In this document: positions 1-12,328 of the stretch, piece by piece | Position numbering within the stretch: the first letter of the stretch is position 1 | How the letters are laid out: the number at the start of each line of letters is the position of its first letter | Assembly: GCF_000143145.1 (NCBI RefSeq) | Contig: NC_014313.1 | Coordinates: forward strand, 248,001-312,000 | DNA length: 64,000 nt | Direction of reading: 5' to 3' | From: Hyphomicrobium denitrificans ATCC 51888 | GTDB taxonomy: Bacteria; Pseudomonadota; Alphaproteobacteria; Rhizobiales; Hyphomicrobiaceae | Notes under the pieces: model-generated | The model's input: the letters and a program-made list of their open reading frames with translations, nothing else | Database searches by the model: none | Told to the model about the DNA's origin: nothing | Program-made: the position numbers and the translations under genes

Positions 1-33
1 GGAACGGCGCAGCGGGCTGGGAGCGCGGCCTGA
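1..33 (+). CDS. 3' end of an upstream gene, probably murC
   Basis: The frame starting at base 1 reads ten sense codons and ends in TGA at 31-33, sharing one base with the murB start (TGATG). In most Alphaproteobacteria the gene directly before murB is murC (UDP-N-acetylmuramate-alanine ligase), so this is probably its C-terminal tail. The ten residues are too few to identify by sequence; the call rests on gene order and the tight stop/start junction. Confidence 0.35.
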   Translation, partial: GTAQRAGSAA

Positions 34-1013
34 TGTTCGACGACATCACGAGCGAGTTGCGCGCGCTGATGCCGGAACTCCGGGGACGTCTCATCGCCAA
101 TGCCTCGCTCGCGGATATCACTTGGTTTCGCGTCGGCGGCCCGGCGCAGGTTCTTTTCACTCCGGCCGATGAAGCGGATCTTGCGTACTTTCTGAAGCGC
201 AAGCCGCGCGATCTGCCGGTTTTCGTCATGGGTCTCGGGTCGAACCTGCTCGTGCGCGACGGTGGCGTCGCGGGCGTGGTGATCCGGCTCGGACGCGGGT
301 TCGGTGAGATCAAGATCGAAGAGGGCGGACGGCTGAGAGCCGGAACGGCCGTTCCTGACGTCAAGGTTGCGCGGGCGGCGGCCGAAGCCGGCATTAGCGG
401 ACTGGCGTTCTATCGCGGCATTCCCGGCTCGATCGGTGGCGCGCTGCGCATGAACGCGGGCGCGCACGGTCGCGAGACGAAAGATTGTCTGATCGGGGCG
501 CGCGCCGTCGATCCCGAGGGCAACGTGCATGTGCTCTCGCTTGCCGACATGGGGTTCACGTATCGGCATTCGGCCATTCCGGAGACCTGGATTTTCACCG
601 AGGCGACGTACCAGGGTGCTCCTGGCGATCCGGCGGAAATCCTGAAAGAGATGGATGCCGTCGCAGAATATCGTGAGCAGAACCAGCCGATCAAAGAGCG
701 CACGGGCGGCTCGACGTTCAAAAATCCGCCGGGACATAGCGCCTGGAAGCTCGTCGATGACGCGGGATGCCGTGGCCTGCGCGTCGGCGGTGCGAAGGTG
801 TCCGAAATGCACTGCAACTTTCTGATCAACGACCGGCAGGCCTCGGGCGAAGACGTCGAACGGCTCGGCGAAACAGTCAGGGCGCGCGTCAAGGCGAAAT
901 CCGGCGTCACGCTCAACTGGGAGATTATCCGGCTTGGCAGTCCGCGGCCGGGTGCTGCGGTCGGCGAGGCGCTGGCTATTTTGGACAACACGGTCGATCA
1001 AGCCCAATCGTAG
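33..1013 (+). CDS. murB: UDP-N-acetylenolpyruvoylglucosamine reductase MurB
   Basis: MurB reduces UDP-GlcNAc-enolpyruvate to UDP-MurNAc with NADPH and FAD, the second committed step of peptidoglycan precursor synthesis in the cytoplasm. The 326-residue protein shows the FAD-binding domain signatures [13 protein letters not shown] and [13 protein letters not shown], then [18 protein letters not shown]. The C-terminal domain has [10 protein letters not shown], carrying the conserved catalytic serine, and [23 protein letters not shown]. Length and motifs are ordinary for the family. The ATG overlaps the preceding stop (TGATG), which implies translational coupling, and ddl follows after 27 bp in the same division and cell-wall operon. 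Confidence 0.96.
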   Translation: MFDDITSELRALMPELRGRLIANASLADITWFRVGGPAQVLFTPADEADLAYFLKRKPRDLPVFVMGLGSNLLVRDGGVAGVVIRLGRGFGEIKIEEGGRLRAGTAVPDVKVARAAAEAGISGLAFYRGIPGSIGGALRMNAGAHGRETKDCLIGARAVDPEGNVHVLSLADMGFTYRHSAIPETWIFTEATYQGAPGDPAEILKEMDAVAEYREQNQPIKERTGGSTFKNPPGHSAWKLVDDAGCRGLRVGGAKVSEMHCNFLINDRQASGEDVERLGETVRARVKAKSGVTLNWEIIRLGSPRPGAAVGEALAILDNTVDQAQS

Positions 1014-1040
1014 GCTTCAGGAAATGATGGGAAGCGAGCC

Positions 1041-1994
1041 ATGACAAAACTCGGCGCGTTGCCGAAGCGCACGCGCGATCACGTGGCCGTTCTCAAGGGC
1101 GGGCTTTCCGCCGAGCGCGACGTCAGTCTCAACTCGGGCGCGGCTGTCGGAGAAGCGCTGCGCGAGGAAGGCTATCGCGTCACCGAGATCGACGTCGATC
1201 GAAACCTTGCGGCGCAGCTCGAAGCGATCAATCCGGACGTCTGTTTCAACGCGCTGCACGGCAAGTTCGGCGAGGACGGGTGCGTCCAAGGCGTCCTCGA
1301 AATGCTGGCGATCCCGTACACGCATTCCGGAGTTCTGGCCTCGGCGCTCGCGATGCACAAGGAGCGCGCCAAGGACATCATGAAGCTCGCGGGCGTTGCC
1401 GTCGCCGAAGCGAAGCTCGTCACACGGCGTGAGGCTGCGGAGGCCCATGTCCTGCCGCCGCCCTACGTGGTGAAGCCGCCGACCGAGGGTTCGAGCGTCG
1501 GGGTCGTGATCGTCCCGCCCGGCGCCGATCGGCCCCCGAGTTCGATCGCATCCGGGGGCTCTCCCGACCAGATCGTGATGGTCGAGCGCTACGTGCCGGG
1601 ACGTGAGCTAACTTGTGCTGTGATCGGAGATTTCGTGACCGACGTCATCGAAATCGTGCCGCTCCGAGGGCTCGCTTTCTACGATTATGAATCGAAATAC
1701 GGTGCGGGCGGCTCGAAGCACGAGCTGCCGGCACAACTTTTACCGGATGTTTACCAGTCAGTCCGTTCCTTAACGTTAAGGGCGCATCAGGCGCTGGGCT
1801 GCCGAGGCGTGTCGCGGGCGGATTTCCGTTTCGACGATACGGCTGGTGGAACCGGCGAGCTGATCTGTCTCGAAGTGAACACCCAACCGGGCATGACGGG
1901 AACGTCCCTCGTGCCTGAATTGGCGGGTCATGCGGGCTGGTCGTTCGGTGACCTCGTCCGATGGATGGTCGAGGACGCGAGTTGCAACAGGTAG
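1041..1994 (+). CDS. ddl: D-alanine--D-alanine ligase
   Basis: This ATP-grasp enzyme joins two D-alanines to make the dipeptide used by MurF. The 317-residue protein has the N-terminal signature GGLSAERDVSLNSG, the FNALHGKFGEDGCVQG motif, the ATP-grasp lysine and omega-loop region PPYVVKPPTEGSSVGV, FYDYESKYGAGG, and the Mg2+-binding end ELICLEVNTQPGMTGTSLVPE. All expected catalytic blocks are present. An AGCGAGCC stretch precedes the ATG. The 3' end overlaps the chosen ftsQ start by 34 bp, typical of this compact cluster. Confidence 0.96.
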   Translation: MTKLGALPKRTRDHVAVLKGGLSAERDVSLNSGAAVGEALREEGYRVTEIDVDRNLAAQLEAINPDVCFNALHGKFGEDGCVQGVLEMLAIPYTHSGVLASALAMHKERAKDIMKLAGVAVAEAKLVTRREAAEAHVLPPPYVVKPPTEGSSVGVVIVPPGADRPPSSIASGGSPDQIVMVERYVPGRELTCAVIGDFVTDVIEIVPLRGLAFYDYESKYGAGGSKHELPAQLLPDVYQSVRSLTLRAHQALGCRGVSRADFRFDDTAGGTGELICLEVNTQPGMTGTSLVPELAGHAGWSFGDLVRWMVEDASCNR

Positions 1995-2986
1995 CGGGCA
2001 AGCAACGGTTCTGGTGGCGGGCGCAGGAAGCGCCAACGCCGGAGCCGAAAGCTGTCCAGACCTTCGACGTTCCCCAGACAATCAGCACGGTTTCACGTTC
2101 CTCATCGCGGCGTCCCGAGATGACGCTGAAAATCCCGCGTGGCGAGCGGCGCGTCAGGCGGTCCCGGCGCGCGACGCGGCGGTGGATGAAGTATTCTTTC
2201 GCAATGGGCGCGCTGCTGGCAGTGTCCGGGGCAGCAGCGATCATGCTGCCGCTCAATCGCGCGACCTTCTCCAAGATTTCGCATGCTGTTGCTGAGCAGG
2301 TGACGGCGCTGACGATTGCGGCCGGGTTCGGCATCAATCAGGTGAATGTCACCGGGCAGCATTTTGCGTCCGATAGCGACATCTACGATGCGATCGATCT
2401 CACGAATGTGCGGACGTTCGCGGCGTTCGATTCGGAAGCGGCGCTGAAACGCATCGAGCGTATTCCGTGGATCGATAAAGCTCAGATCACGCGCGTCTAT
2501 CCCGGCACGCTCGACATTGTCGTTCGCGAACGCACGCCTTCGATCGTCTGGACGCGAGGCAACGAGACGTACCTCGTCGATGCGACGGGCCGTGTTCTTG
2601 GGCCGACGCCGGTTGCGAGCAATTGGGCGCTGCCGCGTGTCGTCGGCGAGGGCGCGACCGATGACGCGACGCCGATGCTGGCCGCGCTTCGGCAGTATCC
2701 TGAAATTGAAAAGCAATACGCCTATGGCGAGCGCATTGCGGAGCGGCGCTGGCGCATCGTTCTCAAGAGCGGAACGATGATCGATCTCGGCGCGGATCGC
2801 GAGATCGAAGGTTTGCAGGAAATCGCGAATGCGTCCGCCGCGGTGCCGGCGCTCAAGGGCAAGCCGATGATCATCGATGTGCGCACGCCAGGGCGGATCG
2901 CGTTGCGCGCGGCCGATGGCAAGCCGGCGCAGACAGCAGCCCTCGATGCGTCCGCCAGGCCGCCTCTAACCATCAGCTCACGATAG
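1961..2986 (+). CDS. ftsQ: Cell division protein FtsQ
   Basis: FtsQ (341 residues) is a bitopic inner-membrane protein that links early divisome proteins (FtsA/FtsZ) with late ones. It has a basic, proline-containing cytoplasmic N-terminus of about 75 residues, one transmembrane segment (YSFAMGALLAVSGAAAIMLPL), a POTRA domain (INQVNVTGQHFASDSDIYDAID, onward through the residues before VYPGTLDIVVRERTP), and the FtsQ-type C-terminal domain ending in a polar tail. The start at 1961 lies inside ddl in another frame. A later in-frame start cannot be excluded because the N-terminus is poorly conserved in the family. Only 10 bp separate its stop from the ftsA start. Confidence 0.93.
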   Translation: MDGRGRELQQVAGKQRFWWRAQEAPTPEPKAVQTFDVPQTISTVSRSSSRRPEMTLKIPRGERRVRRSRRATRRWMKYSFAMGALLAVSGAAAIMLPLNRATFSKISHAVAEQVTALTIAAGFGINQVNVTGQHFASDSDIYDAIDLTNVRTFAAFDSEAALKRIERIPWIDKAQITRVYPGTLDIVVRERTPSIVWTRGNETYLVDATGRVLGPTPVASNWALPRVVGEGATDDATPMLAALRQYPEIEKQYAYGERIAERRWRIVLKSGTMIDLGADREIEGLQEIANASAAVPALKGKPMIIDVRTPGRIALRAADGKPAQTAALDASARPPLTISSR

Positions 2987-2996
2987 TAGGATGCCA

Positions 2997-4253
2997 ATGG
3001 CTGATAGGCGCACGTACCGGACGTTCGGGCTTCTGGACATCGGCACCAGCAAAACGGTTGCCGCCGTGATGGTGGCTGAGCAGGGCCCGTCGCTGTCGGA
3101 GCCATCGCTTCGGCTTGCGGGCCTCGGTCTGCAGCGGTCGCGCGGCGTGAAAGCCGGTGTGCTGACCGATCTCGACGAGGCCGAGTCCGTCGTTCGCGCG
3201 GTTCTCGCGCAGGCCGAGCGTGCGGCCGGCGTTTCGGTCGGCAATTACACGGTTTCAGTTGCGGCGGGGCGGCTCGCCTCGGCGCACTGCACGGCGCGTA
3301 TCGACGTCGAGACGGGCCGCGTTACGCATGACGATCTGCAACGGCTCATGGCGGCGGGCGAAAGCTATGCCGAGCGCGACGGCCGTACGCTCCTGCATCT
3401 CAATCGCCTCGGCTATGAGCTCGACGGCGTCGGCGGCGTGCGCGATCCGATCGGGTTTTCGGCGCGGCGCATGGCGGCCGGCCTCCATGCCGTAACGGCG
3501 GACGAAGGACCGCTGCGCAATCTCCTCGTCCTCATCGATCGCTGCTACGCCGAATGCGACGGTCTCGTCGCGTCGCCTTATGCGAGCGCGCTGGCGGTCA
3601 CGACGGAAGAGGAACGGCAATTCGGTGTGACATGCATCGATTTCGGCGCGGGAACGACCACCCTCGCGCTCTTTGCCGATGGTGTTTTCGCCGGCGTCGA
3701 GGCGATCCCGGTCGGCGGCCAGCATCTGACGTACGACATCGCCAGGGCGTTGCAGACGCCACTCGCAGAAGCCGAGCGAATCAAAACGCTTTATGGCACA
3801 CTGCTCAATGCCCAGTCCGACGAGCACGAATCGATTTCCTATCCGGTGGCCGGAGAGGAAGACGAGGGAAGCTTCGAAACCACCAAGGCGCGGCTGACGG
3901 CGATCATCCGGCCGCGCGTGCAACAGCTCTTGGGACTCGTGCGCGAGCGCTTGGCGCTCAATGCGGCGGGCCGATTCGCGGGAGACAAGATCGTTCTGAC
4001 GGGCGGAGCCAGCCAACTCCTCGGACTTTCGGAATTCGTCGCCAACGAATTCGGCAGGCACGTGCGTGTCGGTCGGCCTCAGGACCTCGTCGGGCTGAAC
4101 GCCAGCCTCGGGGGACCGCAACTCGCGACGCTTTCCGGGCTCGCGGTTCTCAGCGCCCGGGGAAGCAACGAATTGAGTACGCCATCTCAGCGCAAGGGTT
4201 CGAAGCAAGGATATCTCGGCCGTGTCGGAACGTGGCTGAAGCACGCATTCTGA
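2997..4253 (+). CDS. ftsA: Cell division protein FtsA
   Basis: FtsA is the actin-like ATPase that tethers FtsZ polymers to the membrane and recruits later division proteins. The protein has about 418 residues. Phosphate-1 motif FGLLDIGTSKTVAAVMV lies at the N-terminus, the 1C subdomain follows, then phosphate-2 CIDFGAGTTTLALFADG and the adenosine motif KIVLTGGASQLLGL. The C-terminal amphipathic helix YLGRVGTWLKHAF is the expected membrane-targeting sequence. Two in-frame ATGs lie at 2991 and 2997. AGTAGG at 2985-2990 is correctly spaced only for 2997, so I chose that one. ftsZ follows after about 70 bp. Confidence 0.96.
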   Translation: MADRRTYRTFGLLDIGTSKTVAAVMVAEQGPSLSEPSLRLAGLGLQRSRGVKAGVLTDLDEAESVVRAVLAQAERAAGVSVGNYTVSVAAGRLASAHCTARIDVETGRVTHDDLQRLMAAGESYAERDGRTLLHLNRLGYELDGVGGVRDPIGFSARRMAAGLHAVTADEGPLRNLLVLIDRCYAECDGLVASPYASALAVTTEEERQFGVTCIDFGAGTTTLALFADGVFAGVEAIPVGGQHLTYDIARALQTPLAEAERIKTLYGTLLNAQSDEHESISYPVAGEEDEGSFETTKARLTAIIRPRVQQLLGLVRERLALNAAGRFAGDKIVLTGGASQLLGLSEFVANEFGRHVRVGRPQDLVGLNASLGGPQLATLSGLAVLSARGSNELSTPSQRKGSKQGYLGRVGTWLKHAF

Positions 4254-4322
4254 TTTTTGGACTGACTAAGGTGCCGGAGCCGTTCCGGAGCGACTTCGAC
4301 GATTATCAAATTTGAGGGTGCC

Positions 4323-5942
4323 ATGAGCATCAAGCTGCAACTGCCGACGCTGGTCGATATGAAGCCGAGGTTGACCGTCATCGGGGTCGGAGGCGCGGGC
4401 TGCAACGCGGTCAACAACATGATCGCGGCCGGACTGCAGGGCGTCGAGTTCGTCGTTGCCAACACGGATGCGCAATCGCTCGCGGCATCGAGCGCCGAAT
4501 ACCGGGTTCAGCTCGGAGCCAACCTGACCGAGGGGCTCGGCGCCGGGTCGCGGCCGGAAATCGGAGAAGCGGCGGCGGAGGAAGCCATCGCCGAACTTCG
4601 TTCGCATATCGCCGGATCGCATATGGTTTTCATCGCCGCTGGAATGGGCGGCGGAACGGGAACGGGGGCCGCGACGGTCATCGCGCGGGCAGCGCGCGAG
4701 GTCGGGGCTCTGACAGTCGGCGTGGTCTGCAAGCCGTTCGCGTTCGAAGGCGCGCGGCGGATGCGCATCGCCGAAGCCGGGGTGCAGTCGCTGCGCCAGC
4801 ACGTCGATACGCTGATCGTCATCCCGAACCAGAACCTGTTCCGGATCGCCAACGAGCGGACGACGTTCGCGGAAGCGTTCGTGCTGGCCGACCAGGTCCT
4901 CTATTCCGGCGTCGCCTGCATCGTCGAGCTGGTGCTCAAGGAAGGCTTGATCAACCTCGATTTCGCCGACGTTCGCACCATCATGAGCAATATGGGCGCA
5001 GCCATGATGGGAACCGGCGAGGCGACGGGCGAACGCCGCGCCGTTCTCGCCGCCGAGGAAGCCATCGCCAATCCGCTGCTCGACGACGTGACCTTGCGCG
5101 GCGCGCGCGGTCTGCTGCTGTCGATTTCGGGCGGGCGCGACATGACCCTTTACGAGGTCGACGAGGCGGCGAGCCGAATTCGCCAGGAAGTCGATCCCGA
5201 GGCCAATATCATCGTCGGCGCTACGTTCGACGAGCAGCTGGGCGACCGAATCCGGGTTTCGATCGTCGCGTCCGGCATGAATCGCCCGAACGAGCAGATC
5301 GCAGCGCCGCGTGCGCCGCAGCCGGGATTTGTTCCCAATCAAGCGCCGGCTCCGGCCGCACGGCCCGCTCATCCGGCTCAGCCCACAGAATCTTTCGCGC
5401 CGCAGAATCCCGCAACCGTACCTGCACCGCCAGGAGATCTACAGCGTCGACTTGCGGAGGCGTTGCAGCCGGCGGCGCCAACTATCCAGAATTATTCTAA
5501 TCCGAGCGAAAGCGAATCACGCCCGACTCAACGCGACAGCTGGATCGCTCCCGGCAACGTGATGATCGAAGACGGGCTCGAGAATTTTCCGCCGCTCACG
5601 GGAAATGCATTGTTGCGGACGCCGCCGTTGCCGTCAGCAGGCGTTGGATCGTCCGCGACTCATTCTTTCGAACCGCAAGCGCCGGCTGAATTTCAGCGTA
5701 CGTCGCGTCGCCTCCCTGCGATCGAAGATTTTCCTCCGCAGGCGCAGAAGGAATGGAATGCGCATCACGGCGCCGCCGCCGGGGGACGTGCAGAATCGTC
5801 AACAAAATCTGGCCTTTTTGGACGTTTGGCAAATCTCAGCCGCAGCGTGAAGTCCGGTCAGCATAGGGACGGCTCGCGGTCGTCCGATGATGACATGGAT
5901 GCGGGTGCGAAGCAGATTGTCGGCAGCAGAGAGCGGCGCTAA
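4323..5942 (+). CDS. ftsZ: Cell division protein FtsZ
   Basis: FtsZ is the tubulin-like GTPase that forms the cytokinetic ring. Residues 1 to about 320 form the GTPase and activation domains: [16 protein letters not shown] near residue 19, the tubulin signature GGGTGTG at 109-115, and the T7 loop region around [12 protein letters not shown] long proline-, alanine- and glutamine-rich linker follows (about residues 325-475). The conserved C-terminal peptide [16 protein letters not shown] resembles the EDFPP-type peptide that binds FtsA and other partners in Rhizobiales. A basic tail ends the protein. The 539-residue length reflects the long linker usual for this order. The ATG has a GAGGGTG ribosome site. 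Confidence 0.97.
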   Translation: MSIKLQLPTLVDMKPRLTVIGVGGAGCNAVNNMIAAGLQGVEFVVANTDAQSLAASSAEYRVQLGANLTEGLGAGSRPEIGEAAAEEAIAELRSHIAGSHMVFIAAGMGGGTGTGAATVIARAAREVGALTVGVVCKPFAFEGARRMRIAEAGVQSLRQHVDTLIVIPNQNLFRIANERTTFAEAFVLADQVLYSGVACIVELVLKEGLINLDFADVRTIMSNMGAAMMGTGEATGERRAVLAAEEAIANPLLDDVTLRGARGLLLSISGGRDMTLYEVDEAASRIRQEVDPEANIIVGATFDEQLGDRIRVSIVASGMNRPNEQIAAPRAPQPGFVPNQAPAPAARPAHPAQPTESFAPQNPATVPAPPGDLQRRLAEALQPAAPTIQNYSNPSESESRPTQRDSWIAPGNVMIEDGLENFPPLTGNALLRTPPLPSAGVGSSATHSFEPQAPAEFQRTSRRLPAIEDFPPQAQKEWNAHHGAAAGGRAESSTKSGLFGRLANLSRSVKSGQHRDGSRSSDDDMDAGAKQIVGSRERR

Positions 5943-6210
5943 ATCGGCGCCTGCATCAAGTCGCAAAGAGCGTCAAGTCGAGTTGCTAAGACGTAACAGA
6001 GTGTAAGAAAGCGTGATTTGTCGGTGTTAAGCGAAGCAGTTAGCTTTTGTGCATCGACTTCTTGTGCTGAACCTTTAGACAGTACTGACACGGCCAAACA
6101 AGGTCGGCGGGCTGGCAAAAATAAGAAGGCACAGCGCACAGGTCAGGGGGTGGTCGGCCGCATTAATGCTGGGGAGCAGCGGCCCACCAATAAATGAGGG
6201 ACGGCGCTGT

Positions 6211-7155
6211 ATGTCGAATCGATTCATCGGTGCGCGGCAAACCACGCTTGCCCGCGAAATCCAGTTGACAGGCACGGGGGTGCACAGCGGAGCTCCGGTA
6301 TCACTTACACTGCATCCAGCAGAAGCTGATACTGGGCTCCGCTTTCTCGTTACGAAACGAGGAAGAGTCATTTCGGAAATCGCGGCGCACGTTGCCAATG
6401 TCAAAAATCTGACGCTCTGCACCGTTATTGGTGATGAAGCAGGTACGACGGTCGGAACCGTCGAGCATCTTCTCGCCGCTTTGCGTGGTCTCTCGATTGA
6501 TAATCTCTATATCGAGATCGACAGCAAAGAAGTTCCGATCATGGACGGCAGCTCGGCGGAATTCGTCGAGGCGATCGACCGGGTCGGCATCCGGGAGCTT
6601 TCCGAGCCCCGCAAATACATCAAAGTTCTGAAATCGGTTCGTGTCGAAGAAGGCGGCTGCTGGGGCTCGCTTGAGCCTTACTCCGGCTTCCGCATGGACG
6701 TCGAAATCGACTTCACCTCGCCCGTCATCGGCCGCCAGCGGCTCCAGTACGAGATGAGCCCGGGCATTTTTCGTCACGAAATTTCTCGCGCTCGCACGTT
6801 CGGCTTCATGAGCGACGTGGAGAAGCTGTGGAAAGCCGGTCTGGCGCTCGGCGCCGACCTCTCCAACACCGTCGCGATCGGCGACGGCAAAGTGATGAAC
6901 CGCGAGGGGCTGCGTTATCCCCAGGAGTTCGTCCGTCACAAAATGCTGGATGCCGTGGGTGATCTCGCGCTCGCCGGTATGCCGCTGCTCGGCGCTTATC
7001 GCTCGTACCGTGGCGGTCATCGCCTCAACTCGATGGTGCTGCAGGCGCTCTTCTCCGACGCATCGAACTGGGCGGTCGTGCAGGCCCCCAAGACCCGCGC
7101 AACCCGCGCGCCGGTCCAGATCACGGCTCCGGCAGCTCTCGCTGCTGCCGAATAG
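6211..7155 (+). CDS. lpxC: UDP-3-O-acyl-N-acetylglucosamine deacetylase LpxC
   Basis: LpxC is the Zn2+-dependent deacetylase that commits UDP-acyl-GlcNAc to lipid A synthesis. The 314-residue protein shows RQTTLAREIQLTGTGVHSG, the first zinc histidine in VEHLLAALRG, EIDSKEVPIMDGSSAEFV, the zinc ligands in EFVRHKMLDAVGDL, and the general-base histidine in YRGGHRLNSMV. An upstream in-frame ATG at 6166 would add 15 residues, but homology begins at MSNRFIGARQ and GAGGGACGG lies just ahead of 6211. A 268-bp gap after ftsZ suggests its own promoter, though I could not pick a clear one. Confidence 0.96.
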   Translation: MSNRFIGARQTTLAREIQLTGTGVHSGAPVSLTLHPAEADTGLRFLVTKRGRVISEIAAHVANVKNLTLCTVIGDEAGTTVGTVEHLLAALRGLSIDNLYIEIDSKEVPIMDGSSAEFVEAIDRVGIRELSEPRKYIKVLKSVRVEEGGCWGSLEPYSGFRMDVEIDFTSPVIGRQRLQYEMSPGIFRHEISRARTFGFMSDVEKLWKAGLALGADLSNTVAIGDGKVMNREGLRYPQEFVRHKMLDAVGDLALAGMPLLGAYRSYRGGHRLNSMVLQALFSDASNWAVVQAPKTRATRAPVQITAPAALAAAE

Positions 7156-7170
7156 GCCTGAAGGTCGTTG

Positions 7171-7197
7171 CGATACCGGCGCTTCACGCCGGTATCG
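7171..7197. terminator. Perfect 11-bp stem-loop after lpxC
   Basis: CGATACCGGCG (7171-7181) pairs perfectly with CGCCGGTATCG (7187-7197) across a CTTCA loop, 15 bases after the lpxC stop. No T-run follows, so it is an RNA stabilising hairpin or a weak terminator rather than a classic intrinsic terminator. Confidence 0.5.
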
Positions 7198-7365
7198 GCC
7201 TGGAATGCACCACATTCCACCGATAAAATAACCTGGGGTTACGGGCACTCGACGGACTTGCTCTAGTCTTTCAGAGCGCCCGGAGAAATGTTATCCGGGA
7301 TGCTCACTCGTCAGCCCGTTGGCGATGAGTGGGAAAGTGCGATCAGGGTGGGAAGTACGCGGCGC

Positions 7366-8217
7366 ATGACATTCGTGGGGAACCTCAGAAGAACTTTGAG
7401 CGCCGTTGCCGTCGTTGCCGCGCTGGCTGGCGCAGGCTGCGCCTCGAACAAGCTCGATACGTCAGCGCTCAATCCCGATCCACCGTCGAAAATGTTCGCC
7501 AATGCCGACGCGAAGATGTCGAGCGGCAGTTTCGATGATGCTGCGAAGCAGTTCGAGGCTGTCGACCGCGAGCACCCGTATTCGCCGGAAGCGCGCAAAT
7601 CGATCGTCATGGCGGCTTACGCCTACTATCGCGCAGGCAAGACGCCCGAGGCGATCGCATCGGCTGAGCGTTACGTCGCGCTGCATCCGGGCACGAAAGA
7701 AGCGCCGATGGCGCATCACATCATCGCCATGTCCTACTTCGACGATCTGAAGACGGCGAACCGGGATCAGACGGCCGCTCGCAAGGCGCTTGAGCAATTC
7801 AAGATCCTGCGTACGCGTTTCCCGGAGAGCGAATATTCGCGCGACGCCGACAACAAGATCCGTATCTGCATGGATAACCTTGCAGCGCAGGAGATGGAGG
7901 TCGGGCGCTACTACCTCAACCAGCACAATTACGTCGCCGCGATCAATCGCTTCAAAACCGTCGTGAGCGATTATCAGACGACGGCGCATGTCGAGGAAGC
8001 GCTGGCGCGTCTGGTCGAGTCCTATATGGCGCTCGGAGTCGTCACCGAGGCGCAGAACGCGGCGGCAATCCTCGGGCACAACTATCCCGACAGCAAGTGG
8101 TACAAGGATTCCTACGCCCTCCTGCAGTCGGGCGGCGTCGGTCCGCGTGACGATTCGGGTTCGTGGCTCTCCAAGGCCTGGAAGTCGGTGCCGAAGTTCG
8201 GTTTGGGTAGCGGCTGA
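7366..8217 (+). CDS. bamD: Outer membrane assembly lipoprotein BamD
   Basis: BamD is the essential lipoprotein of the BAM complex that folds beta-barrel proteins into the outer membrane. It begins with a lipoprotein signal whose lipobox LAGAGC puts the lipidated cysteine at residue 25. TPR-like repeats follow (NADAKMSSGSFDDAAKQF, VDREHPYSPEARKSIVMAAY, RTRFPESEYSRDADNKIR, NQHNYVAAINRFKTVVSDY). The protein has 283 residues. An ATG 26 codons upstream (7288) would bury the signal peptide, so 7366 is preferred. In most relatives recN follows; here ligA follows directly. Confidence 0.94.
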   Translation: MTFVGNLRRTLSAVAVVAALAGAGCASNKLDTSALNPDPPSKMFANADAKMSSGSFDDAAKQFEAVDREHPYSPEARKSIVMAAYAYYRAGKTPEAIASAERYVALHPGTKEAPMAHHIIAMSYFDDLKTANRDQTAARKALEQFKILRTRFPESEYSRDADNKIRICMDNLAAQEMEVGRYYLNQHNYVAAINRFKTVVSDYQTTAHVEEALARLVESYMALGVVTEAQNAAAILGHNYPDSKWYKDSYALLQSGGVGPRDDSGSWLSKAWKSVPKFGLGSG

Positions 8218-8245
8218 CGACGCGCGATTGCTGATATTTCTTTGA

Positions 8246-10447
<2,202 letters not shown>

Positions 10448-10473
10448 AGGCTCGAACGTGGTTTGCGAGAAGA

Positions 10474-12285
10474 TCAGATCGGAAGCGTCGCTTGTTCAAG
10501 CCAGTCGCGCGTCGCGCGGTCGAGCCCGTTAGCTAACGTCTCGAAGACGCGCCGGTGATAGGCATTGATCCAGTCGCGTTCGTTCTTATCCAGCATATCG
10601 ACGTCGATCAGGCGGCGGTCGATCGGAGCAAGCGTGATTGTTTCCAGCCCCATCATCGGCCGCTCACCTTCGCCGATCTGTTCCGGCTGAGTGACGAGCA
10701 CGACGTTTTCGATGCGGATGCCGTAGGCGCCGACTTTGTAGAAGCCGGGCTCGTTTGAAATCAGCATGCCCGGCTGCAACGCGACCATGCCAGCGCGTGA
10801 AATCGACTGCGGGCCTTCATGGACGGAGAGATAGCTTCCGATGCCGTGGCCGGTGCCGTGGTCGAAGTCTTCGCCGATTGCCCACAGCGCGCGGCGTGCG
10901 AAGGGATCGAGGTCGATGCCGCGCGTGCCTTTCGGAAAGCGCGCCGTCGAGATCGCGATGTTGCCTTTAAGAACGGCGGTGAAGTGGCGCTTCATGTCGT
11001 CGGTCGGTACGCCGATGGCAACCGTGCGCGTGATGTCGGTGGTTCCGTCCTGATATTGCGCCCCGCTGTCGATCAGGAACAGCTCGTTCGGCTCGACCTT
11101 GCGATTGGTTGCGTCGGTGACGCGGTAGTGCACGATCGCGCCATTCGGTCCGGAGCCCGAGATCGTCGGGAAGCTGATTTCGCGCAGCATATTCGTCTCG
11201 CGGCGAAACGCTTCGAGCTGGCGGACGGCGGTGATCTCGTCGAGCGTGCCGCTCGTTGCATTGTCGTCGAGCCAGGCGAGGAAGCGCGCCATCGCATAGC
11301 CGTCGCGGATATGAGCAGCGCGCGTTCCGGCGATTTCGGCTTCCGACTTGATCGCCTTGGGCAAGATGCAGGGGTCCTGGCCGCGCGAGATCGCGGCGGC
11401 GCCGAGCTTCATTTCGAACCAGAAGCTTGCGGTCTCCGGATCGAGGCGGACTTTCTTTCCTTGCGCCTTGAGCGCGGCGATGCGCTCGGCCATCGCCTTC
11501 GGCGGTAGCAGTTTCGCGACCGGCGCGACATGCGCGCGGGTCTCGGCATCCAGTCGCTGCGGATCGATATAGAGTTCGGCCTTGCCGGTTGCGGGCACGA
11601 CGGCGAATGCGAGGACGACCGGATTGTGCGCGACGTCGCTGCCACGAATGTTGAACAGCCAGCAGATCGAATCCGGCAACGTGAGAATTGCAGCGTGCTG
11701 GCCGTCCGTCTTCAGGCGCGCCTGAATGTCCGCGAGTTTATCCGACGCCGCGCGGCCCGCGAGCGTCAACGGCTGCGCGATGACCGGGTTGGCGGGAGCT
11801 TTCGGCCGCGCTTTTCCCCATAACGTGTCGATCGGATTTTTGGGAAGCGGTTTGAGCTTGATCTTCTTAGGCGCCAGGGCTGCCTTAAGGCGTGCGATCT
11901 CGCCTGCCGTATGGTTCCAGGGATCGAAGCCGATCGTCTGGTTCTTGCTGAGGGCGCCGAGAAGCCATTCCGACACTCGCGCGCGCGGCAGAAGCGAGAC
12001 TTCGAATACGTCCGTGTCGGTTTCAGCTTTCGCCTGCACGGTGTAACGGCCGTCGATCAACAGCAGTGCGGACTTCTTCGTCACGACCGCAAGGCCGGCG
12101 GAGCCGGAAAATCCCGTCAGCCATTGCAAGCGCTCGGCGCAGGCGGGAACGTATTCGCCCTGATGGCAATCGGCGCGCGGCACAAGCACGGCGTCGAGCT
12201 TTGCCTTGGTCATCAGCGCGCGAAGCGCTTTGGTGCGTTCCGCGACGTGATCGGGTCCGGACTGGGTTTGGAATGTCTGAAACAT
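10474..12285 (-). CDS. pepP: Xaa-Pro aminopeptidase, M24B family
   Basis: This metallopeptidase removes an N-terminal residue preceding proline. It has about 603 residues and the three-domain layout of the large (APP1-like) aminopeptidase P. Two creatinase-like N-terminal domains (RADCHQGEYVPACAERLQWLTGFSGSAG, then a second repeat) precede a pita-bread catalytic domain. Metal ligands are visible in LIDSGAQYQDGTTDITRTV (two Asp), GHGIGSYLSVHEGP (His), SNEPGFYKVGAYGIRIEN (Glu) and MMGLETITLAP (Glu). ATG at 12285 is the first good start; the codon at 12321 is TTG with no ribosome site. It converges on ligA. prmA lies 43 bp upstream on the same strand. Confidence 0.92.
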   Translation of the reverse strand: MFQTFQTQSGPDHVAERTKALRALMTKAKLDAVLVPRADCHQGEYVPACAERLQWLTGFSGSAGLAVVTKKSALLLIDGRYTVQAKAETDTDVFEVSLLPRARVSEWLLGALSKNQTIGFDPWNHTAGEIARLKAALAPKKIKLKPLPKNPIDTLWGKARPKAPANPVIAQPLTLAGRAASDKLADIQARLKTDGQHAAILTLPDSICWLFNIRGSDVAHNPVVLAFAVVPATGKAELYIDPQRLDAETRAHVAPVAKLLPPKAMAERIAALKAQGKKVRLDPETASFWFEMKLGAAAISRGQDPCILPKAIKSEAEIAGTRAAHIRDGYAMARFLAWLDDNATSGTLDEITAVRQLEAFRRETNMLREISFPTISGSGPNGAIVHYRVTDATNRKVEPNELFLIDSGAQYQDGTTDITRTVAIGVPTDDMKRHFTAVLKGNIAISTARFPKGTRGIDLDPFARRALWAIGEDFDHGTGHGIGSYLSVHEGPQSISRAGMVALQPGMLISNEPGFYKVGAYGIRIENVVLVTQPEQIGEGERPMMGLETITLAPIDRRLIDVDMLDKNERDWINAYHRRVFETLANGLDRATRDWLEQATLPI

Positions 12286-12328
12286 GACGACGGTTCTAGG
12301 CGGCTGTCGTGGCGCGGGCAACGGCGAT

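Noticed and set aside
3255..4244. 329-codon frame opposite ftsA
   Set aside because: Arginine-rich shadow of ftsA without any protein signature.
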